This document shows, piece by piece, positions 1-6,660 of a stretch of 10,856 nt of DNA. Numbering within the stretch: position 1 is the stretch's first letter; each line of letters opens with the position of its first letter. A program made the translations under genes and the position numbers. The notes beneath the pieces were generated by a model. The model had not been told where the DNA came from. It saw only the letters and a program-made list of their open reading frames with translations, and did no database searches. The DNA is from Larix sibirica (lineage: Eukaryota > Streptophyta > Pinopsida > Pinales > Pinaceae), in assembly GCA_004151065.3 (NCBI GenBank), contig NWUY0300018410.1:39175-50030 (forward strand), given 5' to 3'.

Positions 1-303
1 TCCAAAGGCTGTCAAACTTTCCGTGCATGCCCGACTTTTCTTTCCTTTTGTCCCATAAAAGGATCGTGTCTCCAACCTAGAAGGTTCTAGGCTTGGCTGA
101 CTTGTCAAAGGTTCCCTTCATGCTTTCCTGATGTCTTAAGGATTTATCAAGGGCAGCTATTCTTCTTTCATCAAGCTCCATGATCTGATTTGCTCTATCT
201 TCCAACTCCAACTTCTTTGTTCCATAGTCACTTAGCATTCTGAATATAGGTATTTGCATGCTGAGTGGCAAGGTTGCTGTGATACCATAGACTAGCTCGA
301 AAG
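1..303 (-). pseudogene. Ty3/gypsy integrase C-terminal fragment (broken)
   Basis: Read on the minus strand, this stretch begins with the signature FELVYGITATLPLSMQIP (about 303 to 246), typical of the end of the plant gypsy integrase core. A charged helical segment follows (ELEDRANQIMELDERR), then the C-terminal domain with VGDTILLWDKRKEK and GMHGKFDSLW (about 79 down to 1). In living relatives this region ends the integrase, the enzyme that inserts cDNA into host DNA. One in-frame TAG at about 80-82 lies between PRTF and VGDT, where family members usually have Gln, so it is probably a CAG-to-TAG change. The fragment runs off the left edge, so its 3' end is not visible. The homology stops abruptly at the N at 304: nothing integrase-like lies upstream. 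The integrase type differs from that of the plus-strand chromovirus in this window. It could belong to the minus-strand element at 305-2867, but that is unproven. Confidence 0.85.
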
Positions 304-304
304 N
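304..304. other. Single ambiguous base at a structural break
   Basis: The base is N. To its left (1-303) is continuous integrase coding homology on the minus strand. To its right (305 onward) that homology ends and a different sequence begins, with the repeated word TATAGGAG. The coincidence suggests a contig join, a collapsed gap or a consensus error at a repeat boundary rather than a random miscall. This is inference. Confidence 0.6.
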
Positions 305-390
305 TATAGGAGCTTGGCAAAGAAGGGAGGTACCATAACATTGTCATCAAATGATCAACCTAGTATAGGAGCTTTTAGTATAGGAGAGGT
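305..390. repeat. Short direct repeats of TATAGGAG
   Basis: The word TATAGGAG occurs at 305, 364 and 380. The first two copies extend to TATAGGAGCTT, and the last two are preceded by AG. The first copy starts directly after the N. No coding frame is supported on either strand. The repeats may be remnants of local slippage or template switching at the junction with the integrase fragment. Confidence 0.6.
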
Positions 391-446
391 AGGGAGCGTC
401 TCAGGAGCGGGAGCGAGGGGGTGGGGCGCGCTCCCCCGCAGCAGAG
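391..446. other. GC-rich tract with GGAGCG repeats
   Basis: This is a sharply GC-rich island of about 55 bases in an otherwise AT-leaning region. It has three copies of GGAGCG (393, 404 and 410) followed by GTGGGGCGCGCTCCCC, a near-palindrome. It interrupts the minus-strand gag-like remnant and the integrase fragment. I do not recognise it. It could be a piece of another element's LTR or leader. Confidence 0.5.
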
Positions 447-794
447 CTTCAAACTTTGCCAAGATTTAGTTATTTTACAGAGTTTGGAGGATTATTTTGG
501 ATCACACCTCCCCATTCACAAGTGTTTGGTCCTCAAGAGCTTCAACTCGAAGGTGCAACATGCTGTTCTCTTCTCCAGCACACTCCCTATCCCTAGCGGC
601 CTTGCTGAAATTCAATCCAGGATTGAAGAAATGACTTCCATAGCGGATTCATTTCTTCATAGCAGCTTTCCTTGAACGATTGCTATTCTTTAGTCTACAG
701 GTGCAGAAATCTCTTATTTCCCCTTAACCTTGACTCTCCAAACTTTTCTCTTGGATGTGAAGTTCCTAGGATGAAGTTCCGGATGAAGTCTCGA

Positions 795-836
795 ACACTT
801 GGCTTCCCAATGTCTAGTTAACTTGCAAAGCTGGAA
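795..836 (-). other. CCHC zinc knuckle 2, first Cys changed to Phe
   Basis: In the same frame as knuckle 1, the peptide FQLCKLTRHWEAKC keeps CX4HX4C, with Phe (836-834) where the first ligand Cys belongs. It is followed by SRLHPELHPRNF, which resembles the LHPEL tail found after zinc knuckles in many plant Gag-type proteins. Two knuckles in tandem support a nucleocapsid-like role. A TAG at the frame end near 900 separates the two knuckles. Confidence 0.7.
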
Positions 837-980
837 AAAATTCCTACAACTGCATGGGCCGCTTGGCAATCTCTGTTTGTTCATGTTCTTCATTTTGTTC
901 TACTGGCACAAAGAATTGGTCCTTGGATTCTTCCTCTTTTGAAGACAACCTAGCCTTTTGTTGAAGGCTTGCTTCTTCCA

Positions 981-1022
981 GTAAGTAGTCACTTGGTGGC
1001 CTCTCATACCACAAGAGGGGCA
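981..1022 (-). other. CCHC zinc knuckle 1, last Cys changed to Tyr
   Basis: The minus-strand peptide CPSCGMRGHQVTTY has exact CX2CX4HX4 spacing, but Tyr (TAC, 983-981) stands where the fourth ligand Cys belongs. A single TGC-to-TAC change explains it. Trp-Lys-Lys follows, as is common after Gag knuckles. In its intact form this motif binds zinc and RNA. Confidence 0.7.
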
Positions 1023-1374
1023 TGCATCAAAGTGGCAACAAATATCAATTGTGCCCTTTCTTCTAAAGGCAAAAACAAACAAGAGATGCTCTGTCATACC
1101 ATTTTGGTTTGTGCTTGTGCTTGCCAATGTGTTTGCTTGGTCCACCAAGTATTGGTGTAGTTTTGGATGGCAGAGCATCCCTTGGCTATCCTCCTTCAAG
1201 CTTCTACGAGCATGTTGGAGTGATGGTTTGCTGTCCACTCCTTTTTCTACTAGCTTTTACCAAAATGGCATTTTCTTCAGTCCCTCTTTCAATGACAAAG
1301 GTTATCTTGGTGGTCTTAGTTTGAGCCAAACTTTTAAGAGATGAGCTACATTCACTCACTTCCTCTTTGTCACC

Positions 1375-1515
1375 AAAACCCAAGCCTTCATGCTTCACCC
1401 AATGTTCAATTACAATAGGGTTTCCAATTCCTTGCCTTCTCTTGACTAGCCCTTGGACATCGTAGCCCATTTATCTCATTAGCTTGGAATCTATACCTCT
1501 AGTATTTTTTTCAAA
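1375..1515 (-). other. G-patch domain
   Basis: The minus-strand frame reads FEKNTRGIDSKLMR, a TAA stop, then MGYDVQGLVKRRQGIGNPI and a tail ending in KHEGLGF. This fits the G-patch pattern: a lead-in of the FE-x-xT-x-GI type as in TFIP11/STIPL-like proteins, then MGY, then GxGLGKxxQGIxxPI, then a final GLG. Two glycine positions have changed (GL-V-K and GI-G-N in place of the usual GLGK and GI-x-x). G-patches are found in RNA-processing proteins and, among retroelements, after the protease of betaretroviruses. Finding one ahead of Gag-type zinc knuckles in a plant LTR element is unusual to my knowledge. Confidence 0.8.
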
Positions 1516-1833
1516 ATTACTGAAGGGTTCTTTGAAATAGATTGAGAAAAGTCCTTAGCGGCTGAGCTTACCATGCTTGTCTCGATCATGACGCCAATTT
1601 CTGCAGTAGCAATGGAAGGTGCTTGTGCTTCCTTGGTGTCTTGGATAGCTACCTGTAACTTGGCCAATGCCTCCGCCTTCGCTGCCGATTCTTGGTACAG
1701 TGGAGCCATCATCTGAGTGAGCTTTTGTTCTTGTTGAACATCCAGCGGAATTACTTTCTCTCCCCATTGCAAGAGTTGAACTTTGCTCTTGTTCCAATCT
1801 GCCATAATAGTGGTGAGAGAGTGTTGGGGTTCA

Positions 1834-1974
1834 CCGTTCAACTAAGTGTTCCTTTAAAAAAGGAAACAATTTTGCAGAAATCTCAAGGTACTTTTCCAAG
1901 TCTGCTTTCCTCTTGTCAAACCTCTATATTTTATCCTTCAAGTGTCAATTCTCCTCTTGGATTTGCACATTACC
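1834..1974 (-). other. Coiled-coil-like segment of the gag-like remnant
   Basis: One minus-strand frame reads GNVQIQEEN, stop, HLKDKI, stop, then RFDKRKADLEKYLEISAKL and PFLKEHLVER before a TGA at 1833-1831. Charged residues alternate with Leu/Ile at heptad-like spacing, which suggests a coiled coil for self-assembly. The stops are TGA and TAG. The same frame can be followed upstream through KKLPTL and RKRTVGSPKG to about 2070, close to the primer-binding site. No ATG is visible, so the true start is unknown. Confidence 0.5.
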
Positions 1975-2074
1975 CTTAGGACTTCCAACAGTTCTCTTTC
2001 TAGTCCTTTACCCATACTGGAGCTTTCTTTTTGCTCAAAGTGTTGGAAGCTTCTTCAAGGTCACAGATTCAACT

Positions 2075-2086
2075 GCTCTAATACCA
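2075..2086 (-). promoter_or_regulatory. Primer-binding site, tRNA-iMet type (minus-strand element)
   Basis: On the minus strand the sequence TGGTATTAGAGC differs by one base from TGGTATCAGAGC, the complement of the 3' end of plant initiator methionine tRNA. It lies three bases inside a CA-ending LTR edge (2091-2090). The one difference is C to T within a CAG. Confidence 0.75.
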
Positions 2087-2089
2087 ATA

Positions 2090-2867
2090 TGATCCATAAA
2101 CGGTATGCCTATGGCCCGTCTGTCTCACCAACACAAATCCTTCTGTGGAATCAAAATTTTGATGTCTCTGCAATTCACAATTACTCCAAGTACAAGATTC
2201 TTTGCTTGATACTCATCGAGGCATGAATGAATGGCTTTGTCCACTGGTTTCATGGCTTTGCAATGCCAAGGCCAATGCAAGCAATGGATTCAAGTGCACT
2301 CTGTTACAAATCAACCAAACAATAACATGCAACCATGAACAAGAAAGGGACAGCAACGAACAGCCTCTCAATATGCAGAAATGACAGCAATAATATCCAT
2401 AAAATGAACAATGATTACAGCAAGAGATAGGGAGGGTGAAACCTCGACCCTAATGTCCTCTTATTGGAGTAAAATTACCCCTCAAAAATTACACCAGCAG
2501 TTTGTAAGAATAGTTTCCAGCCATCAAATCAACCCATGAAAAGTAGAGGGGAATTCCGTATCTTCCAACCATGTCTTTAGCAAATGAGAATAGATCTCCT
2601 TATATAGCTTTCCTTTCAACAACTTCTCCAATAAAATATTATTTCCTTTAAAAAGGCCTAGAATTCTCCTCAAGTGGAGTGCTCCCTTTTGACTTTAGAA
2701 TGAATAAAATACGTCCATAATGCCACTTGTCATTTCCATAAGCAAAATGCATTTCCTTTATGGGTTTGATCATGTCAACAATGCCACAGGGCATCTCCTC
2801 ATGCAAAGAGCTTGCCTCCTATTAATGCCCAACCTATACATGAGTGGAAAAAATCTCAACCCAATAG
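2090..2867 (-). mobile_element. 5' LTR of the minus-strand element
   Basis: The right side of the primer-binding site shows an LTR edge reading TG in plus orientation at 2090-2091. The segment is non-coding and AT-rich, and carries a minus-strand TATA box about two thirds of the way toward its U3 end. The U3 start is uncertain: minus-strand TG at 2863-2862 (CCCA/ATAG in plus) would give a 774-base LTR. Otherwise the LTR was cut by insertion of the plus-strand element at 2868. No second copy is present in the window, so LTR identity cannot be measured. Confidence 0.6.
2598..2607 (-). promoter_or_regulatory. TATA box of the minus-strand LTR
   Basis: The minus strand reads CTATATAAGG. It lies about 260 bases inside the U3 side of the inferred LTR, with about 510 bases of possible R/U5 between it and the primer-binding site. 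Transcription would run leftwards toward the gag-like frame. Confidence 0.55.
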
Positions 2868-3079
2868 TGTGATGTCCCCTTCCACTTGATCATGACAAGG
2901 GGATGACGTAGTAGCCTATATGACTCCCATAGGCTATAGTCAATGAAGAAAAGGGAGTCAAGGAGAAATTATTGATGTCACTTAGCTAGGAGCTGTTGTA
3001 TTTCTAAAGTGACATTTAATTAAAAGGATCATGTGAACTAAGTCAATGAGGAAACATTCTAGAAGGAGAACTAGAGAAA

Positions 3080-3086
3080 TATAAAA
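3080..3086 (+). promoter_or_regulatory. TATA box of the plus-strand LTR
   Basis: TATAAAA is followed by a short GC-rich stretch (GGAGGGGCAGCGCC). It is 212 bases from the LTR start, so U3 would be about 240 bases, with the RNA start expected near 3110. Transcription would run rightwards into gag. Confidence 0.6.
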
Positions 3087-3370
3087 GGAGGGGCAGCGCC
3101 TCACTTTCATCATCATGTTATTGGATTGGTCTCTTGTCAGAGTGTTCTTGTGAACCAAAGTTTTCATTGGGGTCTAGCAAAACCCTTCCGTTGTGGTTTG
3201 GTTTCGGTGGTGCAATATCCAACCTAGCTAGATGTGAGGGAAATCCACCTGGGGTTTCCATTTGAGCTTCATCTGGCAATTTATCTTCAATTTCGTGGTG
3301 TAGTGATTTGCTTGGAAGACTTTCCTTAAGGGGCCGAGTCACTTTCTTACAGGGCTGTGGCTGTGGGTAT

Positions 3371-3612
3371 TTGGAGGAGGATCGTGGCACCTGAAGGTTA
3401 GCTTGGGGTTTGAAGGAGGGCTGAGTCCCTTTCCTTGCAGATTCGTGACTTTAGGAGGCCATTGGATGGTTTACTAGAGGGGCCAACCCCTTTCCTTGCT
3501 GATCCGCGGGCTTAGGAAGAGTACCAAGGCACTTTTGGAGGAGGTCGTGAGCAATGGAGCATGCCATGAGGTCTTTGGAAGGTGCGGCTAGCACTGAGGA
3601 GGGTCGTGAAGC
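3371..3612 (+). repeat. Degenerate motif repeats within the LTR
   Basis: Three related words occur: TTGGAGGAGGATCGTGGC (3371), TTGGAGGAGGTCGTGAGC (3535) and TGAGGAGGGTCGTGAAGC (3595). A second pair, CCCTTTCCTTGC, occurs at 3427 and 3488. The spacing is irregular. This looks like old internal duplication inside the R region of the LTR, of no known function. Confidence 0.45.
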
Positions 3613-3733
3613 CACTAGAGGGTGCGGATTCCCCCTTGAGTTGGACGACATCACATTTGAGGAGGTTTTGAGGCTTGGGGAACCTTTCATTCATTATATG
3701 AGCCATTGCATTATTCCAGGTTTTTAGTTTGCT

Positions 3734-3827
3734 TATTGTGTGTTCTTGGGTGTAATGTAGCTGCCATAGCAGCCAATAGATATTGTGTGTTCTTGGGTGT
3801 AATGTAGCTACCATAGCATCCAATAGA
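3734..3827 (+). repeat. 47-base tandem duplication in the LTR
   Basis: Two head-to-tail copies (3734-3780 and 3781-3827) differ at only two positions (GCTGCC/GCTACC and GCAGCC/GCATCC). Each contains TTCTTGGGTGTAATGTAG and CCAATAGATA. The high similarity means the duplication is young relative to the element, or was kept in the family. Confidence 0.8.
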
Positions 3828-3862
3828 TATTTGTGTTGTTGTGATCAAAACTTTCCATTCAT

Positions 3863-3868
3863 AATAAA
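3863..3868 (+). terminator. Candidate polyadenylation signal in the LTR
   Basis: AATAAA lies in an AT-rich stretch about 200 bases before the LTR end and about 780 bases after the TATA box. Position in the LTR fits the R/U5 boundary of an LTR retrotransposon. Such hexamers are frequent by chance in AT-rich DNA. Confidence 0.35.
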
Positions 3869-4067
3869 ATGTTAATATTACCTCTCCTATTTCATGTGTA
3901 CTTGGAATGTTCGCAATATGTTTGACAAAATACTTTAATCAGAATGAATGCAAATTGTTTGAAAAAATTCATAAACATATGTCATGCCAACTGTTTGACA
4001 AAAACACACAACCAGAAACAACAACGAAGCACTATATCCTAGCCTAGCATAGTTGGGGAGATTACAA

Positions 4068-4078
4068 TGGTATTAGAG
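4068..4078 (+). promoter_or_regulatory. Primer-binding site, tRNA-iMet type (plus-strand element)
   Basis: TGGTATTAGAG lies one base after the CA-type LTR end (4065-4066). It differs from the initiator methionine tRNA complement TGGTATCAGAG by one C-to-T change. It fixes the LTR boundary and the start of the leader, with the gag frame beginning at about 4102. Confidence 0.8.
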
Positions 4079-4101
4079 TTGGTGATCTTGCTAGCCTGTG
4101 A

Positions 4102-5300
4102 TTGCATGAGACATTGATGGTTAGACGACGTGGAGGACTACCCTTCCCAGGATCAAAGTCATCAGAGGGACTACCCTTCCCAGGATCAAAGTCATCAGAG
4201 GAAGAGGAGGTTATGGGAGACAGGCAAGATCTTTCAAAAGAGAGTGTGCTTAGGATACTGAGTGACTTGGCCAAGGTGCAGAATGAGACAACCGAGCAAC
4301 AGGCAAAGATGGCCAGGTACCAGCAGTAGACCCTTGAGGTGCTCACGCAGTTGGTGGACCAACGAGGGAACCAAATTGATGCAGGACATGCTAGACCCAG
4401 AAGATCTCATGGAGGTGATAGAGCTCATGCAGAGGGTAGCAATACCCATATCCCAGCACAAAGTGTCCCACATACAGGGAGCAGAATGATTCCTAGGCCA
4501 TTATTGCCACCATTCCTTGAGGAGCACACCTATAGGAGCATAGGGGCAACAAGGTCAGGATGATGATTTTACCACCTACTTCAGGGAGTACCAAGCATTA
4601 GGAGAGGAGATCCAGGTAGCTATGTCTTACCAAGACTACTGCAACATCAAGTACAGGAATAGGCCTAGGGAGTGGTACAAAACAGCACAGAACTGGCAGA
4701 ATTATGATCGTTTACGCAAGGTGGGGAAGTTGTCTATCTCATCCTTCAATGGATCTGCTCGGAGCACACCTAGAGCTCGGGTACATAAGTTGGATACTTG
4801 CTTCCAACTTAAGCCGATGACGAAGGCAGAGGCAATTAAATTTTCCGCCCTACACTTGGATGGAGAAGTTCGACACTAGGGCATGCCAATATCACATCAT
4901 ATGTGGACTTCACCCAGAGGCACACCGACAACATACGTCACAGAGTTCAAGAGGATGGCAATCATGGTGACAGACATATCGGAGCAGAGATTGGTGATGC
5001 TTTTCATTAAGGGGTTAGTGCAACCCTTGAGGGGTGGGTGAAGGCCTTTAGGCCAGCCACACTGCAGGATGCCATCATGAGGACCCTGGACCTAGAGGAT
5101 AGAGTGCCAAGAAAGCACCAATGAAACCCTTTATTCCATAAAAGGGTAAGGAGACAAAGCTTCTCAGAAGCCATGGACGGGGACGGACATGGTGGATGAG
5201 GAGACTCGGAGAGAGTTGAGGAGGAAGAAGCTTTGATATAGCTGCAAAGAATCTTGGTAACCAGGCCACCGATGCATGGGAAAAGGCAAGGTACATTATA
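4102..5300 (+). pseudogene. gag: Gag of the chromovirus (broken)
   Basis: Gag forms the virus-like particle and packages the RNA. The frame opens at 4102 (MHETLMVRRRGG) after a short leader, or at the internal Met at 4117. It has an acidic stretch (SSEEEEVMGDR), a heptad-like helix (LSDLAKVQNETTEQQAKM), and a TAG at 4327 after two Gln codons. After a frame change near 4550 comes the capsid core: DYCNIKYRNRPREWYKTA, GKLSISSFNGS, KLDTCFQLKPMTKAEAIKF, HLDGEV. Then there is a stop (4877) and an apparent loss of the Trp-rich segment that follows in relatives. The later parts TSYVDFTQ, TYVTEFKRMAIMVTD, WVKAFRPATLQDAIM and VPRK sit in changing frames. The zinc knuckle at 5231-5275 reads L-stop-YSCKESW-stop-PGHRC, so its first Cys codon is now TGA. 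The end is followed by MGKGKVHYIEVLSDEED, the usual link to protease. Confidence 0.85.
4138..4203 (+). repeat. 33-base tandem duplication in the gag N-terminus
   Basis: Two copies (4138-4170 and 4171-4203) are almost identical. Each encodes the 11 residues LPFPGSKSSE plus one, in frame, so the repeat lengthens the protein without breaking it. It lies before the acidic stretch in a region expected to be disordered. Confidence 0.85.
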
Positions 5301-5399
5301 TAGAAGTACTCTCCGATGAAGAGGACGATGGTGAGGATGAGATAGCTCACGCACAGGACAGTGGGCAGAGCAACGATGAGCCACCACACCTTGAGGTTA

Positions 5400-5800
5400 C
5401 AGAGTAGGCGCAGTTGCAGGAGGTTGTCAAAGGAGTAACCATTGCCACACTTTCAGGAGTCCCCAAGTACTATACCTTCAAGGTCATAGGGATTTTGTAG
5501 GGACAGAGAGTTACAACCCTTATCGATGGTCGGGCTACCAACAACTTCATAGATGTAGCAGTTGTAAATAGTAGACACATTCCCATAAAGGAACTTGATC
5601 AGCATAGTGGTATCACATGGGTACACCATGACTTGTACTTAGAGGATTAGAGGATTGAATGTGACATTAGGAAACTATACAATGACTAATTACTTCTATG
5701 TAGTGGATTTGATGTACACTAATATGGTATTGGGAGTTAAGTGGCTATACTCACTTAGAGACTTAAAAATGAACTATCAGGTCATGAAAATGGAGTTCTT
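5400..5800 (+). pseudogene. pol: Aspartic protease domain (broken)
   Basis: The domain would cut Gag-Pol into mature parts. The lead-in IATLSGVPKYYTFKVIG is followed by TTLIDGRATNNFID at 5513-5554. The catalytic triplet D-S/T-G is here D-G-R (5525-5533), so activity would be lost even without the stops. In-frame stops include TAG at about 5405 and TAG at about 5498. After a frame change, the C-terminal half continues as GLNVTLGNYTMTNYFYVVDL and MVLGVKWLYSL. That last motif is usual at the protease end in this group. The frame then leads directly into the reverse transcriptase linker. Confidence 0.75.
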
Positions 5801-6660
5801 TGAAAAATAGGGCCAATGGGTTGTTCTAAGATCCATGTCGATAGGAGATCCTAGGATCATATCAAACAATGGCATGGATTCCATATTTATACAAGGTGAT
5901 GTGGCATGGGGAATAGAGTGTTTGATCACCATGAAAAATCCATCACAGAAACACCAACACTATCATCTGGAAATACAAAAGTTGCTTGGGAATCATGAAA
6001 AAGTGTTTGGATCGCTACCAGCAGAGAGACCACCTGACAAGGTATTTTCGCATGTCTTTGAGTTAGAGGAGGGGTAAATTCCTATGATCACCACACCATA
6101 TAGGCATTCGAATAATTTTAAGGACGAGATAGAGAAGGCCATACAAGAGTTACTAGAAATGGGGTTCACCGTGCCTAACTCTAGTACCTTTTCTTATTTA
6201 GTGGTGTCATTTAAGAAGAAGGATGGAGCAACGAGGATGTGCATCAACTACAAGGCACTGAATAAGAAGACCATCAAGAACCAGTACCTGATTCCTAGGA
6301 TTGATGAGTTAATAGATGAGTTGCATGGGGTAGTGTACATCTCAAAGATTGATCTTCATTATAGGTACCATCAAATCCAGGTCAGAGAGGAGGATATCCA
6401 CAAAACAACATTCAAATGTCACTATGGGAACTATGAGTTTCTAGTCCTGCCCTTCGGGTTGACTAATGAACCAACTACCTTGTAGTTGTGTATGAACCAT
6501 ATCTTCAACAAACAATTGATGAAATTCTTACTGGTGTTCTTTGATGATCTACTAATCTACAATAGAAATTGGGAGGACCATCTAAGACACATTGATGAGA
6601 TTCTTATCATCATGGAGGAGAGGTCATTGTTTTCCAAGGAGGAAAAGTGAAAGTTTGGGT
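5801..6660 (+). pseudogene. pol: Reverse transcriptase (stops, catalytic Asp kept)
   Basis: Reverse transcriptase copies the element RNA into cDNA. The linker (MSIGDPRIISNNGMDSIFIQ, VFGSLPAERPPDKVF) leads into ITTPYRHSNNFKDEIEKAI, RMCINYKALNKKTIKNQYL, IPRIDELIDELHGVVYISKID and KTTFKCHYGNYEFLVLPFGLT. The first catalytic Asp (in SKIDL, 6351-6353) and the active-site pair FFDD (6537-6548) are both present. In the helix after the first Asp, HYRYHQI stands where relatives have a Gly before Tyr-His-Gln. Frame 0 carries stops at 5808 (TAG), 6075 (TAA), 6483 (TAG, after PTTL, where Gln is usual) and 6648 (TGA, in EEK-stop-KFGL). No frameshift interrupts the domain, so its decay is by point changes only. 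Confidence 0.95.

Larger units (their letters stand above)
714..2070 (-). pseudogene. Gag-like protein: coiled coil, G-patch, two CCHC knuckles (broken)
   Basis: A decayed minus-strand coding region lies just downstream of a primer-binding site. In order it holds a basic stretch (RKRTVGSPKG, near 2000), a charged coiled-coil-like stretch (1974-1834), an Ala/Gln/Lys-rich segment (1841-1491), a G-patch (1515-1375), and CCHC zinc knuckles at 1022-981 and 836-795. Frame changes occur near 1840, 1515, 1240 and 950. Stops in the recognisable frames include TGA and TAG in the coiled coil and TAA just before the G-patch core. The last zinc-knuckle frame ends at a TAA at 716-714. G-patches bind nucleic acid or activate DEAH helicases, and CCHC knuckles package RNA in Gag proteins. 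The position after the primer-binding site and the knuckles argue for a Gag-type or accessory protein. I see no classical gypsy capsid motif. Between 714 and 446 there is only weak coding-like sequence, such as a short charged run LRVEALEDQTL near 560. Confidence 0.7.
305..2867 (-). mobile_element. Minus-strand LTR retroelement remnant (5' LTR, PBS, gag-like frame)
   Basis: Read right to left, the parts are in normal retroelement order: an LTR-like segment (about 2867 to 2090) with a TATA box, an LTR end in CA at 2091-2090, a three-base spacer, a tRNA-iMet-type primer-binding site (2086 to 2075), then a long decayed reading frame with coiled-coil, G-patch and two CCHC zinc knuckles. No protease, reverse transcriptase or RNase H can be read between the gag-like part and position 305. 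Either they were deleted, the sequence is collapsed at the N at 304, or this was a non-autonomous element carrying only a gag-like gene. The upper boundary is set by the start of the plus-strand LTR at 2868 and is not independently proven. Confidence 0.7.
2868..4066 (+). mobile_element. 5' LTR of the plus-strand chromovirus
   Basis: The segment begins TGTGATGTCCCC at 2868 and ends TTACA at 4066, one base before the primer-binding site. That gives an LTR of about 1.2 kb with TG...CA ends. It contains a TATA box (3080-3086), an AATAAA signal (3863-3868), a 47-base tandem duplication (3734-3827) and degenerate GGAGG/TCGTG repeats (3371-3612). The antisense frames across 3118-3823 have no recognisable domains and I treat them as chance. 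The start could be two bases later (TGATGT at 2870). Confidence 0.75.

Noticed and set aside
421-675. An 84-residue plus-strand frame starting in the GC-rich island
   Set aside because: No motif is recognisable, it begins in unusual GC-rich sequence, and it runs antisense to the gag-like remnant. It is probably chance.
1491-1841. Possible separate intact minus-strand gene of 116 residues
   Set aside because: It has no proven start (the listed start codon is TTG), it lies between the coiled-coil frame and the G-patch frame, and its composition fits the same broken protein. I treat it as one piece of the pseudogene.
2863-2867. AATAG as a target-site duplication of the chromovirus
   Set aside because: The 3' end of the element is missing, so there is no second copy to compare. 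The CCAATAG word also occurs in the LTR repeat by chance.
3118-3823. Three antisense frames inside the plus-strand LTR
   Set aside because: Pro/Ser-rich peptides without motifs. They lie in an LTR with internal repeats, which easily produces such frames.
5007-5389. Two overlapping antisense frames of 126 and 104 residues with hydrophobic stretches
   Set aside because: They are the complement of the Gag zinc-knuckle region, whose sense-strand motifs are recognisable.
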